Assembly (NCBI RefSeq): GCF_014646275.1
Contig: NZ_BMND01000016.1
Coordinates: 98,074-162,073 of the forward strand
Source: Streptomyces kronopolitis
GTDB lineage: Bacteria; Actinomycetota; Actinomycetes; Streptomycetales; Streptomycetaceae
Reading direction: 5' to 3'
Length of the DNA: 64,000 nucleotides
In this document: piece by piece, positions 1-8,050 of the stretch
Layout of the letters: every line of letters starts with the position of its first letter
Position numbering within the stretch: the stretch's first letter is position 1
Position numbers and translations under genes: made by a program
The notes under the pieces: generated by a model
Databases searched by the model: none
Told to the model about the DNA's origin: nothing
The model's input: the letters and a program-made list of their open reading frames with translations, nothing else

Positions 1-408
1 TTCACGCCCGATCAGCCGGTACCGGTCGGGCGCGAACGCCGCCGGGTCGAGCGCGTCCAGCCGCGAGGTGTCGGCCGGTACCTCCGACAGGAACGTCACA
101 TGCAGGGTCTTGGGCTCCTCTGCGGCCTGCGGGAACGGATTCGCGGCGACGACGGTGGCCAGCTCCTTTGCCGTCCGGACCACGACCGGCACCGTCAGCC
201 CGAGATCGGCGGCGATCCGCTCGTGCAGCATCCGGGCCGTCTCCGCCGGCGGCGTACCGGGGTCGGCGAAGACGATGTTGCCGGTCTGCAGCAGGACCGA
301 GACGTCCTTCAGGCCCAGGGATGCGGCCAGCTCCAGCTGTGCGGCCTTGGGGAAGGAGTTGTGTCCGCCGACGTTGATGCCGCGGAGCAGAGCGATCTGA
401 CGGGACAT
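1..408 (-). CDS. DUF1697 domain protein (partial, C-terminus beyond window)
   Basis: The reading frame starts at an ATG and runs off the left edge, so only about 136 N-terminal residues are visible. It begins MSRQIALLRGINVGGHN, followed by a stretch with LLQTGNIVF, which is the typical opening of the DUF1697 family (family knowledge). The family is small, cytoplasmic and of unknown function. The gene lies downstream of ogt on the same strand with a gap of about 50 bases, so the two may be co-transcribed. No catalytic residues are established for the family and I assign no role. Confidence 0.85.
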   Translation of the reverse strand, partial: MSRQIALLRGINVGGHNSFPKAAQLELAASLGLKDVSVLLQTGNIVFADPGTPPAETARMLHERIAADLGLTVPVVVRTAKELATVVAANPFPQAAEEPKTLHVTFLSEVPADTSRLDALDPAAFAPDRYRLIGRE

Positions 409-460
409 GACACTGCCATTCGTGGGAGCCGGACCCGGTGCGGGCGGACGACGGACGGAA

Positions 461-1050
461 TCAGAAGAGCGGCGCGGGCAGCACACCTTCCAGGGCCAGC
501 AGCAGGCGCTTGGTCTCCAGGCCCCCGCCGAAGCCGCCGATCCCGCCGTCACTGGCGACGACGCGGTGGCAGGGCACGACCACCGGCAGCGGGTTGGAGC
601 CCATCGCGGCGCCCACCGCGCGGGCGGCGCCCGGCTCCCCGGCGCGGTCGGCGAGATCCTGATAGCCGACGACGGCGCCATAGGGGACATCGCCGGCCAG
701 GATCCGCAGGACACGGGCGGAGAACCCGGAGGACAGCGACCAGTCCAGCGGGACGGTGAAGGTCCGCAGCCGGCCGTCGAAATAGGCGGACAGCTCGGAG
801 ACGGCCGTCGCCAGATGCGGCAGGCCGGGAGCGGCGGTCCGCCGAAGAGCTGCTCCAGACGGGTCAGCGCGCGGCGGGCCGTGCGCGCGTCGGCATGGAA
901 GACCACCTGGACCAGACCCGTGCGGGTCGCGGCGAGCAGCAGCGGACCGATGGGGGTCTCCAGGCGGGCCCAGGCCCAATCGCGCCCGGCCGTCTCCGGT
1001 GCCGCGCCCGGCGAGGGCGCCGGCGGGGAATCCTGCTCTTCGTGCGTCAC
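461..1050 (-). pseudogene. ogt: Methylated-DNA--protein-cysteine methyltransferase (Ogt), apparent frameshift
   Basis: This enzyme transfers the alkyl group from O6-alkylguanine in DNA to its own cysteine. Reading from the GTG start, the N-terminal half is in one frame (WAWARLETPIGPLLLAAT, then LTRLEQLFGGPPLPA). The rest (GLPHLATAVSELSAYFDG through the active site PCHRVV and GGFGGGLETKRLLL to the stop) lies in another frame. Both halves match the family in order, and one missing base near 825-845 would rejoin them. The downstream part alone can be read from an ATG at 979, but its first ~55 residues are then Arg/Pro-rich nonsense. Either the gene is broken or the base is a sequencing error. 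The catalytic cysteine and its surroundings are intact. A DNA-damage-type promoter lies directly upstream. Confidence 0.85.
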
Positions 1051-1056
1051 CTGTTC

Positions 1057-1079
1057 AGGGTAGGACGCACCACTGACAA
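1057..1079 (-). promoter_or_regulatory. DNA-damage promoter (PafBC / RecA-independent type) of ogt
   Basis: On the minus strand TTGTCAGTG, then 8 bases, then TACCCT. This is an exact match to the actinobacterial damage-response motif TTGTCRGTG-N8-TAnnnT. The -10-like element ends 6 bases before the GTG start of ogt, so the transcript may be leaderless. The same motif is found before uvrB and uvrC in this window. Confidence 0.8.
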
Positions 1080-1136
1080 CGCGGTCGGGAGCGGACCGGC
1101 GCCGGCCGCCGGCCCCGCCTCCCGCCCTCCCGGACG

Positions 1137-2021
1137 TCAGTCGTCCTCATCGCCTCCCACGGCGGCCCGCACCACGTCGGGCTTGTTGCTGATGATGCCG
1201 TCGACGCCCAGGCCGGCGACCTTGACCGCGGTCGCCGGGTCGTCGACGGTCCAGGTGTACAGGTCCAGTGGCCGGCGGTGCGGGCCCTTCAGCCCGTGGA
1301 CGGCGGCCACGTACTCCCGGGTGACCACGGTGTGGACGGGGTTGATCTGGTCGCAGTACTTCGCGAACCTCGGGAGGTCGGCGACGGACGGATTGCCGAG
1401 GTAGCCCGTCCTCACCTCCGGCTGGAGCTTGTGCACCGTCTTGACGGCGTCCGCGCTGAAGCTCTGGATGACCAGCCGGTCCTTGAGGTGCGCGCTGTTC
1501 AGCCATCCCACGCTGCGCAGCTCCCGCAGGGTCTCCCGCTCGATGCCCGGGTAGAGCTCGGGGGACTTCAGCTCCATCAGCAGGCTCTGGTCGTTGTGCT
1601 CGACCTCGTCCATGTAGTCCTCGAGGGTCGGCACCTGCTCCCCCTTGAACTTCGCGCCGAACCAGCTGCCCGCGTCCAGTTTCTCGATCTCACGGAGCGT
1701 GAAGTCCGACACGTTCCACGGGGAGCGGCCGGGATAGACCTGCTCGACGTTGGTCGTCCGGGCGAGCGAGCTGTCATGGAGGATGACCAGCTCGCCGTCC
1801 TTGGTGCGCTGGACATCGTTCTCGACCCACCTGAATCCGAGCCGGTCGGCGGCGTCGATCGAGGCAAGCGTGTTCTCGGGGGCGTACGACGCGGCACCGC
1901 GGTGGGCGACCGTCACCGGAGGGTGTCCGTGCGGCGCGGCCTGGGCGGCCGGGGAGAGGACGAGCGCGGACAGACCCAGGAGCGCACCGGCGGCGACGGT
2001 GGCGACGGGGCGGATACGCAT
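1137..2021 (-). CDS. Secreted glycerophosphodiester phosphodiesterase
   Basis: It hydrolyses glycerophosphodiesters (deacylated phospholipids, possibly teichoic acid) to glycerol-3-phosphate and an alcohol outside the cell. The 294-residue protein opens with a signal peptide (MRIRPVATVAAG, hydrophobic core, cleavage after PAAQA). The GDPD signature follows: VAHRGAASYAPENTLASI with the catalytic HR...E, then NDVQRTKDGELVILHD with the second catalytic His, and later MELK. The C-terminus has the family's TWTVDD and VDGIISNKPD. I chose the ATG at 2021 because GAGGAG lies 5 bases upstream; an in-frame start at 2042 would add seven residues but lacks this. Three 10-bp repeats lie just upstream. GDPDs of Streptomyces are commonly phosphate-regulated, which fits the export signal. 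Confidence 0.9.
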   Translation of the reverse strand: MRIRPVATVAAGALLGLSALVLSPAAQAAPHGHPPVTVAHRGAASYAPENTLASIDAADRLGFRWVENDVQRTKDGELVILHDSSLARTTNVEQVYPGRSPWNVSDFTLREIEKLDAGSWFGAKFKGEQVPTLEDYMDEVEHNDQSLLMELKSPELYPGIERETLRELRSVGWLNSAHLKDRLVIQSFSADAVKTVHKLQPEVRTGYLGNPSVADLPRFAKYCDQINPVHTVVTREYVAAVHGLKGPHRRPLDLYTWTVDDPATAVKVAGLGVDGIISNKPDVVRAAVGGDEDD

Positions 2022-2603
2022 ACGGACTCCTCGTGACGTCATGGACGTGAACTGACGTGAACTGACGTGTACCGGGGTCGGACGGACAGAGGCTCGCAGC
2101 CGGGAGGGAGCGGAGGACGGTGGTGCGGTGGCCGGGTGCTGAACGGGAAGCGGCGGGTGTTCCCTTCCGGAACGTCGCGCCGCCGCAGGCTGCCCGGATC
2201 AGACCTGCGACGGACGTACGTCCCGACGCCGTCCAACTTGCCGGAGCCACGGCATCCGCGCATCTTGACCGATGATGCGTCACCCGTCGTGCTTCTGAAC
2301 GGTTTTGGTCGAACACCCCGCAGGCCGGACCGGCGCGGCCGGTTCGCGGACCGCCCCCGGTGATCACGGGACCGGTCCGCGGTATGACCGGTCCCGGCCG
2401 GGGCGGCCCGCCGGATGCCCCGGCACCGGCTCGGCTCCCGCCCCCGCAGTGTTCCGCGCGGGGGCCGCCGCACTCCGCGCGGTCCGCCGTCCGCCCCGCG
2501 CGGTCCGCCGACCGCACCGCCTGCGCCGACCGGGCCCCGCCGGCCACCGCGCGACGCTCCTCTCATCCCGCAAAGAGGCAGGTCAGAGCGCTACTCGCCT
2601 CGA
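2022..2603. other. Divergent intergenic region between GDPD and uvrB
   Basis: About 600 bases with no convincing gene. It holds the 10-bp repeats near the GDPD end and the uvrB promoter at the other end. From about 2330 to 2560 the sequence is extremely GC-rich with repeated CGGTCCG/GGTCCGC words; a long frame running through it into uvrB has no family resemblance and is discounted. Confidence 0.6.
2044..2073 (-). promoter_or_regulatory. Triple 10-bp direct repeat, PHO-box-like, upstream of GDPD
   Basis: The plus strand reads GACGTGAACT twice in tandem and then GACGTGTACC. On the minus strand the repeated core is GTTCACGTC, close to the GTTCACC core of Streptomyces PhoP direct-repeat units. 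The period is 10, not the usual 11, which weakens the assignment. It ends about 22 bases before the chosen GDPD start. Confidence 0.4.
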
Positions 2604-2626
2604 TTGTCAGTGCAGGGTCGTACGGT
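2604..2626 (+). promoter_or_regulatory. DNA-damage promoter (PafBC / RecA-independent type) of uvrB
   Basis: TTGTCAGTG, 8 bases, TACGGT: an exact fit to TTGTCRGTG-N8-TAnnnT. The -10-like element ends 7 bases before the uvrB ATG, leaving no room for a normal ribosome binding site, so a leaderless transcript is likely. Confidence 0.85.
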
Positions 2627-2633
2627 GGATTCC

Positions 2634-4766
2634 ATGCGGCCCGTATCGAAGATCGAACGCACGGTGGCGCCTTTCGAGGTCGTCAGCCCCTTCCAGCCCA
2701 GCGGTGACCAGCCGACGGCCATCGCCGAGCTGGAGAAGCGCGTCCGCGGGGGTGAAAAGGACGTCGTCCTGCTGGGCGCCACGGGTACCGGAAAGTCGGC
2801 GACCACCGCGTGGATGGTCGAGAAGCTGCAGCGCCCGACGCTCGTCCTGGCGCCCAACAAGACCCTCGCGGCCCAGCTCGCCAACGAATTCCGCGAACTG
2901 CTGCCGAACAACGCCGTCGAATACTTCGTCTCCTACTACGACTACTACCAGCCCGAGGCGTACGTCCCGCAGTCCGATACGTACATCGAGAAGGACTCCT
3001 CCATCAACGAGGAGGTCGAACGGCTGCGCCACTCCGCCACGAACTCGCTGCTCACCCGGCGTGATGTCGTCGTGGTCGCCTCGGTGTCCTGCATCTACGG
3101 CCTCGGTACGCCGCAGGAGTACGTCGACCGGATGGTGCCGCTGAAGGTCGGCGACGAATTCGACCGCGACCAGCTGCTGCGCCGCTTCGTCGACATCCAG
3201 TACACCCGCAACGACGTGTCCTTCACCCGCGGCACCTTCCGGGTGCGGGGCGACACCATCGAGATCTTCCCGGTCTACGAAGAGCTGGCCGTGCGGATCG
3301 AGATGTTCGGCGACGAGATCGAGGCGCTGTCCACCCTCCACCCGCTCACCGGCGAGGTGATCAGCGACGACCAGGAGCTGTACATCTTCCCGGCCAGCCA
3401 CTACATCGCGGGACCGGAGCGGATGGAGCGGGCCATCGCCGGGATCGAGGCCGAGCTGGCGGACAGCCTCGCCACCATGGAGAAGCAGGGCAAGACGCTG
3501 GAGGCCCAGCGGCTGCGGATGCGCACCACCTACGACATCGAGATGATGCGTCAGATCGGCTCCTGCTCGGGCATCGAGAACTACTCCATGCACATGGACG
3601 GCCGCGAGCCCGGCTCCGCGCCCAACACCCTCATCGACTACTTCCCGGACGACTTCCTCCTGGTCATCGACGAGTCGCATGTCACGGTCCCGCAGATCGG
3701 CGCCATGTACGAGGGTGACGCCTCCCGTAAGCGCACCCTCGTCGAGCACGGCTTCCGGCTGCCGTCGGCCATGGACAACCGGCCGCTGAAGTGGGAAGAG
3801 TTCCTCGGGCGCATCGGGCAGACGGTGTATCTGTCCGCGACCCCGGGCCCGTACGAGCTGGCCCGCGGGGACGGCTTCGTGGAGCAGATCATCCGTCCGA
3901 CCGGCCTGGTCGACCCGGAGGTGGTGGTCAAGCCCACCGACGGCCAGATCGACGACCTGGTGCACGAGATCCGCGCGCGCACCGACAAGGACGAGCGCGT
4001 CCTGGTCACCACCCTCACCAAGAAGATGGCCGAGGACCTCACCGACTACTTCCTCGAGCTCGGCATCCAGGTCCGCTATCTGCACAGCGACGTGGACACC
4101 CTGCGGCGGGTGGAGCTGCTGCGCGAGCTGCGGGCGGGCGAGTACGACGTCCTGGTCGGCATCAACCTGCTGCGGGAGGGCCTCGACCTCCCCGAGGTCT
4201 CCCTGGTGGCCATTCTGGACGCCGACAAGGAGGGCTTCCTGCGGTCCGGTTCGGCGCTCATCCAGACCATCGGACGCGCGGCGCGCAACGTCTCCGGCCA
4301 GGTGCACATGTACGCCGACAAGGTCACCCCGGCGATGGAGAAGGCCATCGACGAGACCAACCGCCGCCGGGAGAAGCAGCTGGCCTACAACAAGGCGAAC
4401 GGCATCGACCCGCAGCCGCTCCGGAAGAAGATCGGCGACATCGTCGCCACCATCGCCCGGGAGGAGATCGACACCCAGGAGCTGCTGGGCACGGGGTACC
4501 GCCAGGGCGCGGAGACCAAGGACAGCAAGGGCAAGGCACCGGTCCCGGCGCTGGGCGGCAAGGCCGCGAAGGGCAAGGGCGGCAAGGACGCGGCGGCCCT
4601 GACGGACCGTCCCGCCGCCGAACTGGCCGAGCTCATCGAGGAGATGACGGAGCGGATGCGGGCCGCCGCGGCCGAGCTGCAGTTCGAGGTCGCCGCCAGG
4701 CTCCGTGACGAGGTCGGCGAACTGAAGAAGGAGCTGCGGCAGATGCGGGAGGCCGGGGTGAAGTAG
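2634..4766 (+). CDS. uvrB: Excinuclease ABC subunit UvrB
   Basis: This is the damage-verifying helicase-like subunit of nucleotide excision repair, which receives DNA from UvrA and recruits UvrC. The 710-residue protein has Walker A GATGTGKS at about 48-55 and the YDYYQPEAYVPQ beta-hairpin that clamps DNA near 100. DESHVT (Walker B) and SLVAILDADKEGFLRS with the helicase motif QTIGRAARN follow. A C-terminal UVR coiled coil (LIEEMTERMRAAAAELQFE) binds UvrC. The ATG is set by the promoter, which ends 7 bases upstream; a GTG nine bases earlier is possible. A Lys/Gly/Ala-rich linker sits before the UVR domain, usual for Streptomyces. The gene is monocistronic, about 8.5 kb from uvrA and 16 kb from uvrC. 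Confidence 0.97.
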   Translation: MRPVSKIERTVAPFEVVSPFQPSGDQPTAIAELEKRVRGGEKDVVLLGATGTGKSATTAWMVEKLQRPTLVLAPNKTLAAQLANEFRELLPNNAVEYFVSYYDYYQPEAYVPQSDTYIEKDSSINEEVERLRHSATNSLLTRRDVVVVASVSCIYGLGTPQEYVDRMVPLKVGDEFDRDQLLRRFVDIQYTRNDVSFTRGTFRVRGDTIEIFPVYEELAVRIEMFGDEIEALSTLHPLTGEVISDDQELYIFPASHYIAGPERMERAIAGIEAELADSLATMEKQGKTLEAQRLRMRTTYDIEMMRQIGSCSGIENYSMHMDGREPGSAPNTLIDYFPDDFLLVIDESHVTVPQIGAMYEGDASRKRTLVEHGFRLPSAMDNRPLKWEEFLGRIGQTVYLSATPGPYELARGDGFVEQIIRPTGLVDPEVVVKPTDGQIDDLVHEIRARTDKDERVLVTTLTKKMAEDLTDYFLELGIQVRYLHSDVDTLRRVELLRELRAGEYDVLVGINLLREGLDLPEVSLVAILDADKEGFLRSGSALIQTIGRAARNVSGQVHMYADKVTPAMEKAIDETNRRREKQLAYNKANGIDPQPLRKKIGDIVATIAREEIDTQELLGTGYRQGAETKDSKGKAPVPALGGKAAKGKGGKDAAALTDRPAAELAELIEEMTERMRAAAAELQFEVAARLRDEVGELKKELRQMREAGVK

Positions 4767-5005
4767 GGGGCGGTGTCAGGAGAGGGCGAGTGCACAGGGG
4801 GGCGCCCCGGTCGGTCCGCCCGGCGGGGCCGAATCCGTCGCTGTGGGGCATCACCGCAAGTGAACGGCTGATGCCCGGCGGCTCCCGATGTGTTGCAGAA
4901 GCGCCACAAAAGGCGGGCCGGATCCGCCGTCGGCGCGTCGGCGTGCATAGGGTCGAAGGGGCCGCCGGAAAGCTGGGCGGGGACAGTACAGAGAGGGGAC
5001 GGCGC

Positions 5006-5584
5006 GTGTCGGTCAATTTGTCCAAGGGGCAGGGCATCAGCCTGGAGAAGTCCGATGGAGGAAGCCTGACCGCGGTGCGGATGGGGCTGGGGTGGCGTTC
5101 GGCGCCGCGCCGCGGGCTGTTCGGGAGGCGGACCAGCGAGATCGACCTCGATGCCTCGGCGGTGCTGTTCGCCGAGAAGAAGCCCATAGATGTCGTCTTC
5201 TTCCAGCACCTGACCAGCGATGACGGTGCGGTCCGGCACACCGGTGACAACCTGGTCGGCGGTGCCGGCAAGGGCGGTGACGACGAGGCGATCCTGGTGG
5301 ACCTGGCGCGGGTGCCGGTGCACATCGACCAGATCGTGTTCACCGTCAACTCCTTCACCGGCCAGACCTTCGCCGAGGTGCAGGACGCCTTCTGCCGCCT
5401 GGTGGACGAGACCACCGGCGAGGAGCTGGCCCGCTACACCCTCACCGGCGGCGGCGACTACACCGCACAGGTCATGTCCAAGGTGCACCGGGTGGGCAGC
5501 GGCTGGCAGATGACCGCCATCGGTGAGCCCTCCGTCGGCCGTACCTTCCAGGACCTCGTGCCGGCGATCCTGCCGCACCTGTAG
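5006..5584 (+). CDS. TerD family stress protein
   Basis: TerD proteins are calcium-binding cytoplasmic proteins linked to tellurite resistance, phage and general stress responses, with no settled enzymatic role. The 192-residue protein starts VSVNLSKGQGISLEK. It shows the TerD core: MGLGW, EIDLDASAVLF, DDGAVRHTGDNLVGG, GDDEAILVDL and VNSFTGQTFAEV, where the Asp-rich loops are the calcium ligands known for the family. The GTG start has GAGAGGGGA upstream. It is followed 104 bases later by the large TerD-related gene and then by terC, so the three form a ter-type cluster. A second TerD lies at the far end of the window. Confidence 0.93.
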   Translation: MSVNLSKGQGISLEKSDGGSLTAVRMGLGWRSAPRRGLFGRRTSEIDLDASAVLFAEKKPIDVVFFQHLTSDDGAVRHTGDNLVGGAGKGGDDEAILVDLARVPVHIDQIVFTVNSFTGQTFAEVQDAFCRLVDETTGEELARYTLTGGGDYTAQVMSKVHRVGSGWQMTAIGEPSVGRTFQDLVPAILPHL

Positions 5585-5688
5585 CCACCCACCGCGGCAG
5601 CGTGCACCGGGCCGCGCCGCCCCGGGCGCTCCGGCCCGCCGCCCGGAGCCAGGCCGGGAACGCGCCACGACAAGCAGGGGGAACACCG

Positions 5689-7812
5689 ATGACGGCCGAG
5701 CTGGTCCGGGGGCAGAACCATCCGCTGGACCGGACGCGGGTGGAGATCCGGGTGGCGGCGGGCGGTCCCGTCATCGCCGGGGTCACGCTCGGCGACGCGG
5801 ACGGCAGGCTCGCCGGCCCGGAGGCGGTGGCGCATCCGGGCGCGCCCCGGCGCACCGGGGTCGAGGTTCCCCGTCAGGCGGCCGCCGAGCAGCGCCTCGT
5901 GGTGGATCTCGACGCGCTGCCCGAGGCCGTCCACCGGGTCGGGGTGCTGCTGGCACTGCCCGGCGGGAGCGGTGCGCCGGCCACCTTCGGCGCGGCCGCC
6001 GCGCCCTCCGTCACGGTCACCGGCCTCGACGGCACCGCCCTCGCGCGCTACACCCTGACCGGCCTGGGCCCCGAGTCCGCCGTCGTCGCTGTGGAGCTCT
6101 ACCGCAGGCAGGGCGCCTGGAAGGTGCGTGCCGTGGGCCAGGGCTACGAGGGCGGCCTCCCGGCGATGCTGCAGGACCATGGGTTGCCGCGGGCGACGGA
6201 CCTGGCCGCGGAGATCGAGCAGGCGGTCGGCTTCGGGCAGGACGGCTCGGTCCCCGCGCCCGCCCCCGTGGCGGCGGCCCGCACCGAATCGTCCGGTGCC
6301 GCCCCGGCCGCCCCGCCCGCAGGGGATCTGCCGTCCCCCGCGCACCGCACAGCATCTGACGCCCCGACAGCCCCGGCGCACGGAACGGGAACCGGCCCCG
6401 CAGCCGCAGCCGCAGTCGCACCCGAAGCCGGGGCACCCTCCAACCCGCCTGCCGACACCCCCGTCGACTACAGGCACCCCCGACGCCACACCACCACCTC
6501 CACATCCCCCGACCCGTCCCCGTCCCCCACGCCCTCACCGAGCGCGCCGGCCGACGGCCCCGCTACACCTGCTACAACCGACGCCGCCACCCCGCCCAAC
6601 GGCCCCGTCCCACCCGACGGCCCCCCGGTGCCGGTGGCCGGTGACGCCGTCGGATGGAGCATGGAGGAGCGGCTCTACCACCAGGTCTGGGGCATGTTCG
6701 AGGACCTGGCCCGCTCGGTCGCCGCCTACCGCAGCGCCGCCGACTTCGCCCGGACCCGTCTGGAGGAGGAGCTCGACGACGCCCTCGCCGACCCGCGCAG
6801 CCGCCTCGGTACGGCCGCCGACGCCGCCCGTGCCACCGCCCGCGATCGGCACGCCACCCTCCTGACCCGGGCGCGCGCCGTCCTCGACCGCGATCTGGGC
6901 CAGCTCGTGGCCGAGTCGGAGGTCGTGGAGCCCGCACTGCCGCCGGCCTTCGCCGGCTGGGACAGCCCCGTCTGGCAGGGCCACCACGCCTCCCCGGAGC
7001 GGCCGATGGCGCTGCGCCTGGGCGATCTCCACCTCCCGGAGGCCCCGGACCTGCGGATCCCCATGCTCGTCCGGCTCCCCCTGGAGCGCGGGCTGTGGAT
7101 CGACAGCGGGCCGCCCGCCCAGGCCCACGGCGGTCGACCCGACCCCGAGCGGGAGGTCGGCCGGCGGGAGCTGGGCAGTGCGCTCACCGACGGGCCGCCC
7201 GACGAGGCGGCGCTGCGCCGCCTGGCCATGGAGACCGCCGTCGCGCTCGCCGCCCGGCTGCTCGCCGTTCACCCGCCCGGCGGCTTCGCGGTCCAGGTCA
7301 TCGACCCGGCCGGCGGTGCGGCGCCCGCGCTCGCGCCCCTGGTGGAGAGCGGTGTGCTGCCCGCCCTTCCGGTGCCCGGCGCCCCGGGGGTGGCCTCGGT
7401 CCTGGACGACCTGACGCGGCGGGTCGAGCTGATGCAGATGGCCGTCCGCCACCGCGCCGCCGACGCGCTGCCGCCGGATCTCGACCCCGCCGACCAGCTG
7501 CTGATCGTGCACGACTTCCCGTACGGCTTCGACGACCGCGCGCTCACCCGGCTCCGCTATCTGGCCGACGAGGGGCCGGCGGTCGGGGTGCATCTCCTGA
7601 TCGTCGCCGACCGCGCCGGGGCCCGGGAGCACGGCCCGGTGCTGGACCCGCTGTGGCGCTCCCTGCTGCGGATCACCCCCGTCCCCGACGCCCACCTCGC
7701 CGACCCCTGGGTCGGGCACGCCTGGACCTATGAACCCCTGCTCGCGCCCCGGGGCAGTCAGGTGGTGCGGCAGACACTGGAGCGGGCCGCAGCCGCGCGA
7801 AGGCTGCCCTGA
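5689..7812 (+). CDS. Large TerD-related multidomain protein
   Basis: The 707-residue protein has three parts. Residues 1-190 are a divergent TerD-like domain (LVRGQNHPLDRTRVEIRV at the start, later ALARYTLTGLGPESAVVAVELY), poor in the acidic calcium loops of true TerD. Residues ~195-320 are a Pro/Ala/Ser/Thr linker. The rest begins with a helical segment (WSMEERLYHQVWGMFEDLA) and ends in an alpha/beta domain. The latter contains LLIVHDFPYGFDDRAL, then LRYLADEGPAVGVHLLIVAD, which recalls the Walker B strand and following GxHLxxxxQ-type strand of FtsK/HerA ATPases. No Walker A is present where expected (near RLPLERGLWIDSG). The ATG has GGGGG upstream. Similar long proteins sit next to TerD in other Streptomyces; their function is unknown. 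Confidence 0.8.
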   Translation: MTAELVRGQNHPLDRTRVEIRVAAGGPVIAGVTLGDADGRLAGPEAVAHPGAPRRTGVEVPRQAAAEQRLVVDLDALPEAVHRVGVLLALPGGSGAPATFGAAAAPSVTVTGLDGTALARYTLTGLGPESAVVAVELYRRQGAWKVRAVGQGYEGGLPAMLQDHGLPRATDLAAEIEQAVGFGQDGSVPAPAPVAAARTESSGAAPAAPPAGDLPSPAHRTASDAPTAPAHGTGTGPAAAAAVAPEAGAPSNPPADTPVDYRHPRRHTTTSTSPDPSPSPTPSPSAPADGPATPATTDAATPPNGPVPPDGPPVPVAGDAVGWSMEERLYHQVWGMFEDLARSVAAYRSAADFARTRLEEELDDALADPRSRLGTAADAARATARDRHATLLTRARAVLDRDLGQLVAESEVVEPALPPAFAGWDSPVWQGHHASPERPMALRLGDLHLPEAPDLRIPMLVRLPLERGLWIDSGPPAQAHGGRPDPEREVGRRELGSALTDGPPDEAALRRLAMETAVALAARLLAVHPPGGFAVQVIDPAGGAAPALAPLVESGVLPALPVPGAPGVASVLDDLTRRVELMQMAVRHRAADALPPDLDPADQLLIVHDFPYGFDDRALTRLRYLADEGPAVGVHLLIVADRAGAREHGPVLDPLWRSLLRITPVPDAHLADPWVGHAWTYEPLLAPRGSQVVRQTLERAAAARRLP

Positions 7813-7894
7813 CGACTGCCGTGACGGCCGCCGCGACCTGCAATTTTACCCTTCTCTTTACTATTCATTGGGCTTCCTTTACGCTTCTTTGTGC

Positions 7895-8004
7895 GGAGGG
7901 GAGTATTCCTACGCGACGTACCCGTCATCACGGATTGCGAGTGTGACGAGATCCCGGGGCGTCGGTCCCGCCCCTCGAGGGGCGGCGGGGTGGAAGAGAC
8001 CTCC
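7895..8004 (+). ncRNA. Candidate yybP-ykoY (manganese) riboswitch before terC
   Basis: CGGAGG at 7894-7899 pairs with CCTCCG at 8000-8005 to close a three-way element. Its 5' side carries GGGGAGTA (7898-7905) and its 3' side GAGACC just before the closing stem, the two conserved strings of the yybP-ykoY family. Inside are a hairpin CGTCA...TGACG (about 7923-7946) and a GC-rich hairpin with CCGCCCC-TCGA-GGGGCGG. The yybP-ykoY class senses Mn2+ and classically precedes terC-family genes, which is the case here. An AT-rich stretch, unusual for this genome, lies directly upstream (about 7838-7892) and probably holds the promoter. Confidence 0.75.
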
Positions 8005-8050
8005 GGCAGCGACGACGCTGTGAGTGCCGTACGAATCTGCCGGAGGAGCA

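Noticed and set aside
2415..2633. An upstream extension of uvrB
   Set aside because: Low-complexity Arg/Pro sequence; the damage promoter lies inside it, so translation must start at 2634.
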